NCBI GenBank assembly: GCA_022393335.1 | Contig: JAJEKB010000290.1 | Coordinates: 62,001-126,000, forward strand | DNA: 64,000 nucleotides | DNA from: Macrotrachela quadricornifera | Lineage: Eukaryota; Rotifera; Eurotatoria; Philodinida; Philodinidae | Direction: 5' to 3' | In this document: positions 13,092-25,349 of the stretch, piece after piece | Layout: every line of letters starts with the position of its first letter | Position numbering within the stretch: the first letter of the stretch is position 1 | Notes under the pieces: model-generated | What the model was told of the DNA's origin: nothing | The model's database searches: none | What the model saw: only the letters and a program-made list of their open reading frames with translations | Translations under genes and position numbers: made by a program

Positions 13092-14270
13092 ATTCGAATG
13101 TTTAAAAAAGTAAATAACCATTTTTATTTATTTTTATTTTTTTTTGTTTATTTTCATTTATTTCAGTTTTTTTTAGTCGAAAAATCCAAAACAAAAAAAA
13201 CCACTAATCGTAGTTTTGTTTTAATTGATTTTAAGTTATGTTCGTTTATTATTATTCATTTTATTAATTTAATCTGTATTTATTTTGAAAAACTCGATAA
13301 ACAAGATTTTTTTTTAGTAATTTTATCGTTATTTTAATCGATAAAGTTAATAAAGAGTATCGTTATTTATTTATTTAAAATAATTTTATTCGTTGATTAG
13401 AGTTTGTTTAAGTTTAATTTAATCTCTGAACTAAATGAAGAATGTCTATGTAGAATTTATTTTTCATCTATCTTGTTTATTTTAATTGATTTAAGTTCAT
13501 AAACTAGAGTAATATATATTATTTTAGTGAAATTCTCATTGATTTTAGGTCAATCATATGAATAAAATAGAGAAATGAAATCTTTTTTTAATTTAATTTA
13601 AATGTATTTATTAAATATATCCTATTTGATTTAATTCGATAAACAAAATAAGTGAGATCTATTTAAATATATTTTAATCAATATAATTCGTTTTATTTAT
13701 TTTATTTAAATTGAATCAATATAATAAATAATCTATATTTTAAAAAATTCTAATTCTAATTAATTTGATTAATTAAATAGAATGATGAATATTTCTAAAA
13801 TATAATTTTATTTATTTTATATATTTTAGTTAAATTAATATTCTAAATTAAATAAATAGTAGGCATTTTTATATAATTTCATTTTAATTTAATTATTTTT
13901 ATTCTTTTAGATCAATATAAGACGATTAAATAAATAAACAAGATCTATCGTTTATTTTCTTTTATACAATTTTATTCATTCACCTTGACAAATTAATAAA
14001 CGAACGTGAATTTTTCTTGATTTTATTTATTATAATTGATTTATTCGAAAAAACTAAATCAATAATAAATATTTTAATTGATTAGATATTTATTAGAATT
14101 TATTTATATTGATTTAATTAATAAAATTAAATTTATTTTATCGAAATTAGAGAAGAGAAATTAAATTAAAATAAATTTTATTAAAATACTTATAATTAAT
14201 TTAATATAGTAGAGACTAGATGAATACGATTTGTTTTTTATTCAATTTATTTATATTAATAAATTCATAT
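13092..14270. repeat. A/T simple-sequence block (degenerate TTTATTTAATTGATT-type)
   Basis: More than a kilobase made almost entirely of permutations of ATTTTATTTAATTGATTAAAT with scattered TCGATAAA. No open frame of interest except a lysine/phenylalanine-rich chance frame. The fold-back at 14274 is inserted into this block, and it resumes beyond it. Confidence 0.65.
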
Positions 14271-14273
14271 TTA

Positions 14274-14911
14274 CAATGGAACCTCGGGAACTGATCAACA
14301 GTCAGATTGATTTTGTTCGGGTAAAATGATTACTCTCATCGAGAAACTAACGTATTTAAAATATCACGTGCCGATGGCGTGCTTGAACAGAGATCTTTCA
14401 ATCTCAAGGTATGTGAAATTTAGGTATAAAAATAAATCAGGAAATGTTTTCTTCACTATTGTAAGGGTAAAACATGATGATGTTCGGGCTGATTATGGAG
14501 TTTTTTGGGTTCCTCTATCATATGGCCTGAACAACATCATATTCCGTCCTTATAATAGTAGAGTGAATTTTACCTATAGCTCATGGAAATGACGTTTTCT
14601 ATTACCTACTAGAAAATTTAACTCTACTATTATAAGGACGGAACATGGTGTTGTTCGGGCCATATGATAGAGGAACCCAAAAAACCCTATAATCAGCCCG
14701 AACATCATCATGTTTTACCCTTACAATAGTGAAGAAAACATTTCCTGATTTATTTTTATACCTAAATTTCACATACCTTGAGATTGAAAGATCTCTGTTC
14801 AAGCACGCCATCGGCACGTGATATTTTAAATACGTTAGTTTCTCGACGAGAGTAATTGTTTTACCCGAACAAGGTGAATCTAGCTGCTCATCAGTTCCCG
14901 AAGTTCCATTG
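14274..14911. mobile_element. 638-bp near-perfect palindromic MITE, TTA target-site duplication
   Basis: The two halves are reverse complements with a sum of paired coordinates of 29185, and only a few substitutions separate the arms. Termini are CAATGGAACCTCGGGAACTG (left) and CAATGGAACTTCGGGAACTG (right, complemented). TTA flanks both ends (14271-14273, 14912-14914), the TWA-type target of PIF/Harbinger elements, although TA could also be read. The spacer is only about 40 bp, around 14,580-14,610. The two mirrored open frames (88 and 71 codons, agreeing over most residues) are a consequence of the symmetry; they match no domain I know. Confidence 0.85.
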
Positions 14912-14914
14912 TTA

Positions 14915-15330
14915 GATTATTTTATTTTGGTTAAATTAGATCGAGAAACTAAATGTCTAATTATTATTCGGATTTTGTTTTAGTTTTATTTATTTACTCA
15001 ACTTCATTTTAATTGATTAAAGTAAATAAAACTAAATGAAAAATATTCCAAAATAAGATAATCTATTTTAACTAATTTTTAATTTATCTTAGATTATTTT
15101 ACTTTATATAATTTGATCAATAGATTACACAACATTTATCTTTCAATTATTTATCGTTAATATTATCTTAATCAGATGTGAATAAAGCCAATCTATATTA
15201 TAATAGACAAACTTTGAAAGTTCATTAACTTTTATATGACTAGTCACAAAACGAAAAAAGGATGTTTATATATATATTATTATTTGTACATTTATCATGT
15301 ATGAAAATCGTGTCTCCTCAATTATTTTTC
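14915..15330. repeat. A/T simple-sequence block, continuation
   Basis: Continuation of the block interrupted by the MITE at 14274: runs of TTTTAATTGATTAAAGTAAATAAA and similar. Confidence 0.5.
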
Positions 15331-16560
15331 TTTATATATTTATTTTAATCATTTGACCTATATGTCATTCTGCCTGAAGTTATTTATTGTGGAAGACAGT
15401 ATCTATATGATACATTTTCAACATAATATAACAATTAAGAATAGGAATCAAATAAAGATAATAGGTATAGAAGCTATTTCGATCTACTAACAGTCAAAAA
15501 TCGTCCCTATTTGATTATAGATAACTGATAACTAAGAGACGGTCCATTGCAAGGAAAAATCTCTGGAGAAAATATAAAGTATCAATAATGACTCTAGATT
15601 TGTATAATAGATTTTGGACCGGAATATTGTCATATAAATTGAATAGAAATCAACTATATAGTCGTTATATCAAAAACGAGCGATTTAAAGACACAGTGAC
15701 ATGATCAAAAAGTGTTGTTCTTTAATTTTTTATATTTTGAATCAATCTGTTAGTCAAATATCCATGTCAATGTATTTCACTTAAGAGAAGATCGATACCC
15801 ACTGATTAGAAAGTCTGTTACAGGATAAATCAGTCAGTATTGATTCAATTAATTGGCGTAGGAAAAATGGTAAGAAGTGATGATGATAAACATGAGAATT
15901 TGTGTCGATAAACTCTTTATAATAATAGTTGACCTGAATACTTACACGAATATCTCTTACATTCAATTTGAAATCAATGTATTCTATATATGTTGAATAC
16001 AATCTTTCAAAGTGAATATTTTTGCGTATTTCTCCTAACAAATATTCTATGTGTGATATAGAGATCTGATATAAGCAGGAAAAAAGGATAGGTAAAACGT
16101 CCTGGCATATTCTCACAGCCTACCTGCCCTATTGGAAGGGTTTCAATGAACAGTGATAAAAATCGTGGATAGTCTCAGCGACAAACAGATACGCCTTAGG
16201 ATTTGATTGGACTCTATTATATTATATTTCAATCTTTGAATTCAACTATTCAACTATCGAAGTGTGAGAAAATGAGATCAGGGAGGAGAAGGGGAAGATA
16301 AGGGTGACGAATGAGGAAAGCACAAGTGAGAGATCAAGAACAGGAGTCGACAAGAGCGAATGAGAAGAACAAAATGATGTGTGGAAGGGAAAGAACAGAA
16401 TATAGGAGTGAATGGAATATGAAACGGTGAGAACAGGGAAACAAGTGAGGAAATGTGAAAGAAGACATAAACAAAGAAAATAATTCAATAGTTGAGAAGT
16501 TCGACAATCGAATACTTGAAATGAAGACATTATTTCAACTTTCAAGTGTGATGCAGTGGC
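15331..16560. other. No gene recognised; two anonymous minus-strand frames
   Basis: Less A/T-extreme than its surroundings. Minus-strand open frames of 111 codons (15781-16116) and 99 codons (16246-16545) occur. The second is on the complement of a purine-rich tract (GAGAAGGGGAAGATAAGGG type, about 16,260-16,500) and is serine/phenylalanine/leucine-rich, as expected of such a tract by chance. Neither shows a domain, and I do not call them genes. Confidence 0.4.
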
Positions 16561-17758
16561 TTTTTTATTTCGTTATAGTATTGCTTATAATATTATAAGA
16601 GAGAGGAGCTTCTAGTAAATAAATAATAGAATAATTAATTCAGTTAATATTTGTTGATATAAGTTTATTGAAATAGATAAATTCTAAAAATAAAAAATAA
16701 ATAAAAATAATGTTAACTTAGTTTATTTATCTTATTCAATTTGATTTGATAGATAAAGTGAATATAAATTATTTAATTATGTTTTATTTTATTTATTTTA
16801 TTTTATTAAATTTGATAAATTAAAATAATTCGATATATTTTTCTTTAATATTATTTGATTTTATTTATCTCAATGTATTTTATTATATTATTATTATTGT
16901 TCAATTAAATCGACAAATAAAATAAATGAAATTTATTTTAATTTCATTCAAACTCATTTTAAATGATTTTAGTCAATTAACTAAATTAATAATGTATATA
17001 TTTATTTTATTTCAATTGATTTAATTCGTTTTAATTATTTTATTGTAATTAAATGAATAAAACTGATAAAATAGTTTCTATTATAATTAGATTCTAATTC
17101 ATTTTGTTTGATTCTCGTTTTATTTAATTAAAGAAGACAAATAGAATTGAATTTACCTAAACTTAGTTTAAATTGATTTTAATTATTTTATTTCAATGTA
17201 TTTTATTTGAATTAACTCATTAAATAGAATGAATAATAATCATTTATTTTTTCTTTGTTTATGTAAAGGGATAAATTGAAACAGTGACATCTATTTTTAT
17301 TTTATTTTAGTTGAAGTTTTTTTGATAAATCAGAAAGATATGATTTATTTTAATTGGAATTCATTTATTTTTATTCTTTTAATTTAACCTAATAAGATAA
17401 AACTAAATAAAAGTAACTTATTTTATTTTAATTAGAACTCATACTATTTATTTAATACCATTTTATTTGATAAGTTAAAAGAACAATATATATATCTCAT
17501 TTTAATTGATTTATCGATGTTTTTATTTCATTTTAGTTTATTTAACGTAACATATTAAATGAATAATACGTATTTTACTTTAATTTTATTTGATTATTTA
17601 AATTTCTATTGTTTTTGATAGATTTTAGTTTATTCTAATTAATTTAAATTGATTGATTAAATGAACAGAAGATATTTGAAAATAATTTTATTTTTATGTC
17701 ATTTATTAGATTTATAATAACTTGCTCAAGTTGATCGATTAAAGGAAAAATATGTGAA
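16561..17758. repeat. A/T simple-sequence block
   Basis: Same composition and vocabulary as 13.1-14.3 kb: TTATTTTATTTGATTAA, AATTTATTTTAATT and so on, repeated without a fixed period. Confidence 0.6.
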
Positions 17759-17762
17759 TTAA

Positions 17763-17985
17763 CCCTTTCTTGCCGAATGGTATCTATAGATACCATGCTT
17801 TAAATACTTCTTGTTCTTCAACTATAAGACTTACAGTAAATAATTCTATAATAAACTGAGACATATGCCTTATATATTTCCTATCAGCAATCCAAGTATA
17901 TCCTTTGTCATAAAAAATTTGTTTGCCATTCTGATAGACACTTTATCTTATAGAATGTACTAGATTAACCATAGGAAAGAAAGAG
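17763..17985. mobile_element. Short piggyBac-like MITE with TTAA duplication
   Basis: TTAA is present on both sides (17759-17762, 17986-17989). The left end reads CCCTTTCTTGCCGA; the right end, complemented, reads CTCTTTCTTTCCTA (11 of 14 alike). Immediately inside the left end is a perfect 16-bp palindrome, GGTATCTATAGATACC. CCCTTT termini at a TTAA target are characteristic of piggyBac-mobilised elements. At 223 bp it is non-autonomous. Confidence 0.65.
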
Positions 17986-17989
17986 TTAA

Positions 17990-18284
17990 TTTAATTTTAA
18001 TCTATGTTATCTGTTTTAGAACATTGAATTACATGTCTTTGAATGAACTATAAGTTTCCCCTCGACCAGACAAGAAACTTGAAAAGCGTGTTTACATGTT
18101 ACAATTGGAAACCGCGATTGTAACCCATTCACGCTCAAAAATAAGAACATTGTTTTTTTTATTTTTTGCGCTTAGTTTTCACTTTTTGAGTATGAAAACG
18201 GCGAAAACTCTCAGTTTTGAGTGTTAAAATGTGCTTTTACTTCTGGAACTTGAAAATAAGGCGTTTTAACACTCGGACACTCAC
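17990..18284. other. No gene recognised
   Basis: Intergenic. It contains two loosely similar phrases, TTTGAGTGTTAAAA and TTTTAACACTCGG (about 18,210-18,280), that could pair as a small hairpin. Confidence 0.35.
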
Positions 18285-18545
18285 AGGTGGATGAATCCGA
18301 TACTGGATCCGATCGGATCTTTTAAGATGCGACCATCCGACAATATTCGATAGGATTCCGGGTTGTGGACCTATTAACGGATCTGACGGTCAGATTCTGG
18401 TACGTTTCCGATGATATCTGACGGTCAGATTCTGGTACGTTTCCGATGATATCCGACTGGCAGATCCGGTAAAAAGTCCGAACGTCAGATTCCGATAAGA
18501 TTCTTGTGGGATCCTATCGAGTTTTGGGAATGTTGACGGATCATT
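18285..18545. repeat. CGGAT-type degenerate repeat block, with a 35-bp tandem duplication
   Basis: Dense recurrence of TCCGATCGGATC, CCGATAGGATTCC, GACGGTCAGATTC and similar short, self-complementary words. Within it a 35-bp unit beginning TCTGACGGTCAGATTCTGG is exactly repeated at 18382 and 18417, then again in weaker form. Related blocks lie at 25015-25345, 37625-37860 and 48255-48420. Confidence 0.7.
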
Positions 18546-18550
18546 CTCTT

Positions 18551-18625
18551 GACTGTAGTCAGGATCTAAATCGCAAAATCGACTGTGTGTTTGCGTGTTT
18601 GTCCGCACTTCTGATTGGTCAATTC
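18551..18625. repeat. Direct repeat flanking minisatellite, left copy
   Basis: CTGTAGTCAGGATCTAAATC, then an A-rich joint, then GACTGTGTGTTTGCGTGTTTG. It matches 19274-19350 in the same orientation (CTGTAGTCAGGCTCTAAATC ... GACTGTGCGTTTGCGTGTTTG). The two copies bracket the minisatellite at 18690-19075. Confidence 0.7.
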
Positions 18626-18689
18626 TTTCGACCAATCAGAATGCATCTTTGGTAGGACTCACACATGCTCAAGTGGTCTACTATGGGCT

Positions 18690-19075
18690 ACACATATCTC
18701 CTTTACGGCTACCCTAAGACATACCTGCGCGACCTCAACTACAATCCTATGGAGCATCTTAGGTCCTCAACTGCTACATCATGGGGGTACCAATACGACC
18801 TTAACTGCTATATTATGGGGGCACTCATAGGACCTCAATTGCTATACTATAAGGGTACTCTTAGGACCTTAACTGCTATACTATGGGAGCAATCATAGGA
18901 CCTCAACTGCTATACTATAAGGGCACCCATAGTATCTCAACTGCTATACTACTGGGGTACCTTGGGTCCTGAAATACTACGCTATGAGAGTACAGTTAAG
19001 TCCTCAAGTGCTAAACTATGGAAGTACTCTTGAGTTCTCAACCGCTACACAGTGGGGAATTTTCCCATAGCAGGT
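18690..19075. repeat. Minisatellite, unit about 43-45 bp
   Basis: About eight copies of GGACCTCAACTGCTATACTATGGGGGCACTCATA-type units (written here as two joined words: GGACCTCAACTGCTATAC and TATGGGGGCACTCATA). Short overlapping open frames at 18615-18898 on the plus strand merely read through it. The same family recurs at 48.95-49.2, 54.4-54.75 (inverted) and 57.6-61.1 kb. Confidence 0.75.
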
Positions 19076-19273
19076 GGACATACAAAATTTTAGGATTTTT
19101 TGGATAGATCCACTGGATAAATGTTTCCAAAAAGAACTGATTAGTAGGTTTTGTATCGCATGAAAAGATCTTCCAGATGAGATATTAATCGGAACTTTCA
19201 GTCGCTGTAGTTCTTATAAAACTAGAACAAAAACAAAAAAAATGATATCCGCCTGGTACCCACTGTGTGCTAT

Positions 19274-19350
19274 TCCATTGGCTGTAGTCAGGCTCTAAAT
19301 CCCGAAATTGACTGTGCGTTTGCGTGTTTGTGCGTAGAGGCGCATTCAAC
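19274..19350. repeat. Direct repeat flanking minisatellite, right copy
   Basis: Right partner of the repeat at 18551-18625. It is followed by CAACCAATCAGATTTCAGCAT, which also echoes CGACCAATCAGAATGCAT after the left copy, so homology extends about 100 bp. Confidence 0.7.
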
Positions 19351-20025
19351 CAATCAGATTTCAGCATCTTTTCAAAGACAGTCAATGAGATTTAAGCAGC
19401 CATAGAAAGATAATCAATCAAATTTTAGGACGAGAAAATGTTAATTTCTTTCTGTTGTCATTCATAGATAGAAACGAAACAAATAGATGTTACCTAATTC
19501 TAGTTTGACTGTGGCTAATTAAAGAAATATCTTATTATTTATTCCTCTCGTTCTCTCTTCACATTAAATAAATAATAATGAAGCTATGTGCCACGGAAAT
19601 CAGAAAAACCAAAGGATATTTATGCGAGTAATACTAAGGTGTCTGTAACTAACAAATCGGCAGAGTCAGGGAAACCAAAGATTAATCAAGAGGAAAAAGA
19701 AGGAGAAGAAAATCAAAATGGATTCGAATACCATAGTGAAGCACGTTAAAAGCAAACAGAAGGATCCACTACATCATCTCATTTACTGCGGTATGAGAAA
19801 CAGAAGCCTAAACCGTAGAAGTCTTTCTACAGTCAAGGGACCTAGTAGATCGGTTCAATCCACGCTACTTGTTTTTTAAATAAATCCATGCATCTTATGG
19901 GTGTCTTGAAAAATAGGTCAAATATAGTCATTCGTTTTAGTGGAACTTCACATTTCATCTGAATTAGAATGATATTGTTTTCTCTCAGTCTCGATGCGAT
20001 CTCTAAGCTATATCCCGCATGATCC
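19351..20025. other. No gene recognised
   Basis: Intergenic; nothing supported. Confidence 0.35.
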
Positions 20026-20029
20026 CATG

Positions 20030-20455
20030 TAAACACCAAACGCAGAATATACGCGTTCACATGCGTTTTGTCGTAACCGGCATAGAGACGCGGTTAGAAT
20101 CAATTTTTACCATGCCTCGATGTAATTGTATGTTAAACCGCGTCTATTCGTGGTTGTCAATAAAATCGCGTTTGTACGTCGTTAATAAAGCCTGTCCGAG
20201 TACGTCTAGACGTGGTTTTAGTGAAATCGCATTTGCACACTGCTTTTGTATAGGCATGAGACACATAGTAGTCACAATCAAACGCGATTTTTTTTAAACT
20301 GCGTTTAAACACAACTAAAACATTTCTTTCAAACGTGTCTGGAAGCATTTCTTTTAGAAATCGTGCCTGAACGCAATTCATAAACATACTTCAAAGGCAT
20401 TCGGACGCAACTGAGAATTGAACCGCGTCTCTACGCATTCATCATCTGCGTTTTA
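20030..20455. repeat. CpG-rich degenerate repeat block (AACCGCGTCTATACGC-type)
   Basis: In an otherwise CpG-poor window this stretch repeats words such as AAACCGCGTCTATTCGTGG, GAGACGCGGTTAGAATC, AATCGCGTTTGTACG and AACTGCGTTTAAACACAAC, in both orientations, at intervals of roughly 30-50 bp. Open frames on both strands (20019-20297, 20157-20387) follow from the repeat's lack of stops and do not resemble a protein family. Confidence 0.55.
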
Positions 20456-23400
20456 GAAGAGTTTACACTCCAATGAAAACATGTTTTTCAGAGGTTTAGT
20501 GAACATGAGCAGATACGTTTCTCTCTCTTCAAGATGTATAGTTACGAAAATATTGTTCTGTTGAACACAGAATCAAAATTTGAAAATAGTTCGAAAGCAT
20601 TTGAATTTTTTCTTCAATGAACAAGTGAAAATGTGTTCTCGATGTAAAACACAGCTAATGTGGTCGAGATCAGAGCTGCCTGCAGTCTAATTTGATTTAA
20701 TCTGCCAGTAGTACCAGATCCATTGATGTTTATAATTTTTCAAGTTTGCGGAATTCTGTAATTCTATATTCCATGTGCTGACTCAGTTTCAGTCATATGT
20801 TTGATTTATTTTCAGAAGATTATAGAATAACAAATTATTTCATACAAAAATAAGTTCTATTATGTGAATGTTCCTCCTTTTCCAGGGTTTATTACAAAAC
20901 AGGTACTCTCTAACCTCAGTTTTTTGTACTTTTACTTCGATATTCAGTTACTTTCATACGTAATATAATCAAAAGTTCATAAACAGCATCATATAGTTGG
21001 TCCTTGCGATGCTTTTCATCTTTTTGTACAATATTTTCTTCAATGAGTAAACAAAAGTTGTCTTCTGCAATGCTAGTTCTAATTAATTTTACTGTTTAGT
21101 AGCAACCTTCAGTGACGATGTGAATTGACTTTACGGCAGAGTATTTGTTGTGCATCGTAACAGTTTTATTATGTTTGACTGATACATAGATATCTTCATA
21201 AAATGCCATTGCAGTTTGTAAATTACAAAGTTTCAGCTTCTAAACGGACGAAGGTTCATATTGGAACTTATATCTCTCACGAGTAACAGTCATAAAAAAT
21301 ACATTAACCTTTTCGTACCACTTGCAATCTTTCATAAAACTCTATAAGTTTTAACATCTCAGTAAAAACGATGCCTTTTATTTATGAAAATGCTCTTGAA
21401 AAATTTAGTATAATATTGCAAATTATTCACATTAACTATTTACTGATGAAAATATGCACATACATATACATGAAATGTTAATAAGTTTTGACAAATCTTC
21501 ACAATTCAGCAACTATTATTTTTTGTGAATCGTGAAACTTATATAAATTTTGTAATAAAAATCTCAGGATTACTAATTCAAATTAATTCTATTGATATAC
21601 TGTTCTGTAGAAACGCAATCATATTAAGAAACCAATATATATTCGCTGCTGTATGAAGTCTACTCCATATCAGCAAGACTGTTTAATTATATTAACTATT
21701 TTTCTGTCACATGCTGCTGTTTTGTTTCTTATTGTTAGTATGAAAATGCGTATAAAACACCCAGAGTCCCAACTAGCTCTTAGTTTTTGCTCCACCATGA
21801 TGTGTTCATTATGTTATAACATCTTTTTAAAATAAAACTAAGATCCTCCTTTTTCGAACGATATAGTTTAAATTTTTTTTCAGGATTATTTACTTTCCTC
21901 TCTCGTCTGAAATAGCCATTCACATGCCAACGCACATTGAAATAGAAAAACCAAACATCATAGATATTTTTCATCGCATGTCGAACTTATTTCGTATAAG
22001 CGAAAAAAGATAAACAAAATATCACGAATAATGTATGTTCGTGTATATATCCTGCAGCAAAAAGAAAACGGGAGAGAGAAATGTCGAGAAAGAGAAAAAT
22101 ACTGATAATAACAAATAGTAATATATATACTAGACTATTCGTTTTTGTTTTTGATGAACAAAATATAGAAAAAACAAAGTACATTTAGTTGTTGGATTGA
22201 TCAAAAGCACTATTTTTGTCTTCAGTAAAATTACCCAATCGTAGTTGTCATCTTGTCTATTTTATTCAAATTAATGTTACACTATATCCGGCACAACCGA
22301 TTCGGTCTGGCTTGAACAGCAGCTCCGACCAAACGTGGTACGATCTGATCAGAGAAAAACAATTTTCAAAATCTCAATCTGGCCTGCTAGACACCAGAGT
22401 AGACCGGCAACTCTGGTTGAAATTCATCGCCTATATGTGAAGAATTTTATTGAAATTTCATTCAACATTTTACAGTTAGCATTTTTCACGACATATCCAA
22501 TTATAGCGAGGAAAAGTAAAACATATAAAATACAAATTAAAACCCTATAATAGACTGTGCTGCAAAATTTTTATTAAAGATAGATGAAATGATACATTTG
22601 AGTCTTATTAGTAATTAATGACTGCTAGTCAAACTTCCGAATGATACGTTTTAAATCATACAGCCAAATAATGACAATCATAATTCATCTAAATACGACA
22701 ATTTATTTTTTTATTTTGTCTCATGTAAAACAATTCACTCATAATCACGAAAAAACTCATTATAATTGATTATTAGTATACGATTATATCAGAGATTTCA
22801 ACAGAAACAATCATAAAAAATCATAGCTTAAATCATTATTTATTTATTTTCGGATATGATCGTTCTTTACTCAACTTAATATAGATGACAATCAAAACCA
22901 GAAAAATCGCCTATTAAGTAATAATTTTTTACCGTAATTACTTCTACCGAAATTATTAATTAAAACGGTATGATTATGATCGATTAAAAGTCAGATTTTC
23001 CTAATGTTTTACAGAGAATATTTTTCCATGAGTATAGAGCTTTAAATGTATATTTTCGTTATATTATCATCCCACAATTCTTTATCAAATATATCTCATA
23101 GTATTTAGTATGATTAGCGAAAGTCAAACAATCTTAGATTTCATTTCACACTATTCACCTCATCAGGTGAAAAATACATGACATATAGAAATTTTTATAA
23201 AAAGTCAAGCCACTTTCGCTCAATCAATAAACTAAAGTAATAAACTTAGAATGCAGAAAACCTTTGTCTCACAGACAACAACACCAGAAGTTGGTGTAGC
23301 TTACTGGCCTATATACACGAATTCGCAAAAATCGTTGATGTCGTCACATCTGATTTTCATCAAACAGCCTAAAAATTCAATTCATATATCAAAGTGAGCT

Positions 23401-24487
23401 AGCACGATCCCTTCATGACACTCCTAGGCACTCAATTCAATCTACACATAAATTAGAACTTACTTTATCAACTTCACATACTTTCTCAAAACAAGACATC
23501 GCCCTGCAGATGTACTTCAGCCACGTGAAAACATCAGAGATCTTCCAGAATGAGCATGGCTTTCAAAACCCATATCACCTATAAGCGATTCATCCTACGA
23601 TATCCGCAATCTAATCCAAAGAAAAATAAGCCATAAGGAGCAACCAAATGTTTCACTGAACACGCATCTCTCACCATTAGTCACTATATTTAACATGAAA
23701 CAAGCTTCACAACATACTCCTTCTCCGATACCAACCAGCACTAGCAGCTTTAGTCTTTTTTTCCCCAACTCAGCGAAAACTTCTGCGGTAGCACTGTGAC
23801 TAGTACTTTCCACATATTACTCCTTTCTCAGTTCGGCATACTTCCGCCAATCATAAACCAAAAATCTCATCCCGTAACTCTCAGGAGACGAGTGAGGACA
23901 AGGCCGGCACACCCTGGTGCTAGGCTCCTTCAATAAACAATTTTATCCCCCTTCTCCCTTCCAACGTCACTTACTCAGACACAAGCCATTCCCCCACTCT
24001 CCTATAAAGTTTCATTTCGCTTGCTTCCCACACCCGTGCACTCCTCTCAGAAAATCTCCCTGTTATGCCGCTACCAAAAACCACAGCTGATTTAGTCATG
24101 CTACAAAACTTTCACTTACATCTCACCATTCACACCGTTCACATTACTGCTCATTTATTCATTATACATAATATTCAACTTCCTAGAGTCCTAAAATCTA
24201 TTAGAACATCTACACATTTCACAAAGCTCAAAATTTTTCTGTTGTACAGCTCAACCAAACCTTTCAAAGCTATTACTCTTACTTTCTCCGACAAGTTTTC
24301 CATTTCCCATCATGATCGATGGTTTCACATCATTCGACACTGCTACATTCATAAATCTTTCGCATTTCATGACGCTCTCACAGCTTTCATATGACTGCTC
24401 CTTTTTATACTGACAGAAACTTTCTCTTTGAAAACGGCGACTGAAACTCTTGAAACTATTTATCCCTTTTAGATGTGGAAAATTCAT
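20456..24487. other. No gene recognised (4 kb)
   Basis: AT-rich intergenic DNA. The part at 23.2-24.4 kb is less A/T-extreme and has open frames on both strands (plus 24065-24394, 109 codons; minus 24251-24532, 93 codons; minus 23595-23813). I searched the translations by eye for transposase, reverse transcriptase and common domain motifs and recognised none. It may be an old transposon or an untranslated region of an unseen gene. Confidence 0.4.
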
Positions 24488-24985
24488 TTTTCTTTCATAT
24501 AACTGACTGATAGCTTTGATACTATTCATCACTTATATATTTATAAATATTTTTTATTTTATATAAATGAGTTACAGTTTCGATACTATTGATCACTTTC
24601 ATATTTATAACTATTTTCTTTTTCAAATAAATGAGTGATAGTTTTGATACTATGGATCACTTTTATATTTCGAAAAATTTTCTATTTTATATAAGTGAAT
24701 GAAAGTTTTAATATCATTTATCACTTTTATATTTCCAAATATTTTTTATTTTATATAAGAGAATGATAGTTTTGATAATATTGATCACTTTTATATTTGG
24801 AAATACTTTTTATTCTATATAAGTGGCTAATAGTTTTGATACTATTGATCAATCTTATATTTAGAAATAATTTTTATTTTATATTAGCGAATGATAGTTT
24901 TGATACTATTGATCAATTTTATAGTTAGAAATATTTTCTAATTCAGAGAGCTGAGTGATAGTTTTGGTGCTATTGGTCTTTTTTG
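24488..24985. repeat. Tandem repeat, unit about 64 bp, about 8 copies
   Basis: The unit reads roughly GAGTGATAGTTTTGATACTA then TTGATCACTTTTATATTTAG then AAATATTTTTTATTTTATATAAGT. Copies are 80-90% alike and in head-to-tail order. It abuts the CGGAT-type block that starts near 25015. Confidence 0.85.
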
Positions 24986-25014
24986 GATTATATGATTCAC
25001 GGAGATCCTGTAGC

Positions 25015-25345
25015 ATATTATCGGATGGTCTGAAAATCGACTGTAGGAATCTGTTACAATCCTTAATGTAGAGATGTGGTTGGATCCTGCAGGAACTGGA
25101 TGAAATGCGATAGGTTAATATAGGAAACTCGTCCTAATCCGACTGTGTTAAATCTTATCGGAGTCGCACACTATGATCCTATCGGATTCCTGCAATGGGT
25201 CGGATCGATTTTCAATTCTAGGGATCCGAATGTCGGTCCATAAGCGGGATTCGGACGATATCCTACCGATACCTTATGAAATCCGATAAGATCCCACAGG
25301 AATCCGATCGGACTAGGGTATCGGATTGAATCTCCTGAGCCGGGA
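25015..25345. repeat. CGGAT-type degenerate repeat block
   Basis: Repeated words ATCCGATAAGATCC, CCTATCGGATTCCTGC, GGATCCGAATGTCGG and similar in both orientations, of the same kind as at 18285-18545, 37625-37860 and 48255-48420. Lies directly next to the 64-bp array. Confidence 0.65.
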
Positions 25346-25349
25346 ATTT

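Noticed and set aside
14326..14817. Mirrored frames of 88 and 71 codons as a small gene pair
   Set aside because: They are the two arms of a palindromic MITE read on opposite strands; no domain and no start context.
18615..18898. Plus-strand threonine/leucine-rich frames
   Set aside because: They only read through the ~43-bp minisatellite.
24065..24394. 109-codon plus-strand frame as a host gene
   Set aside because: Overlapped by an open frame on the other strand, no domain, no splice or promoter support; left unannotated.
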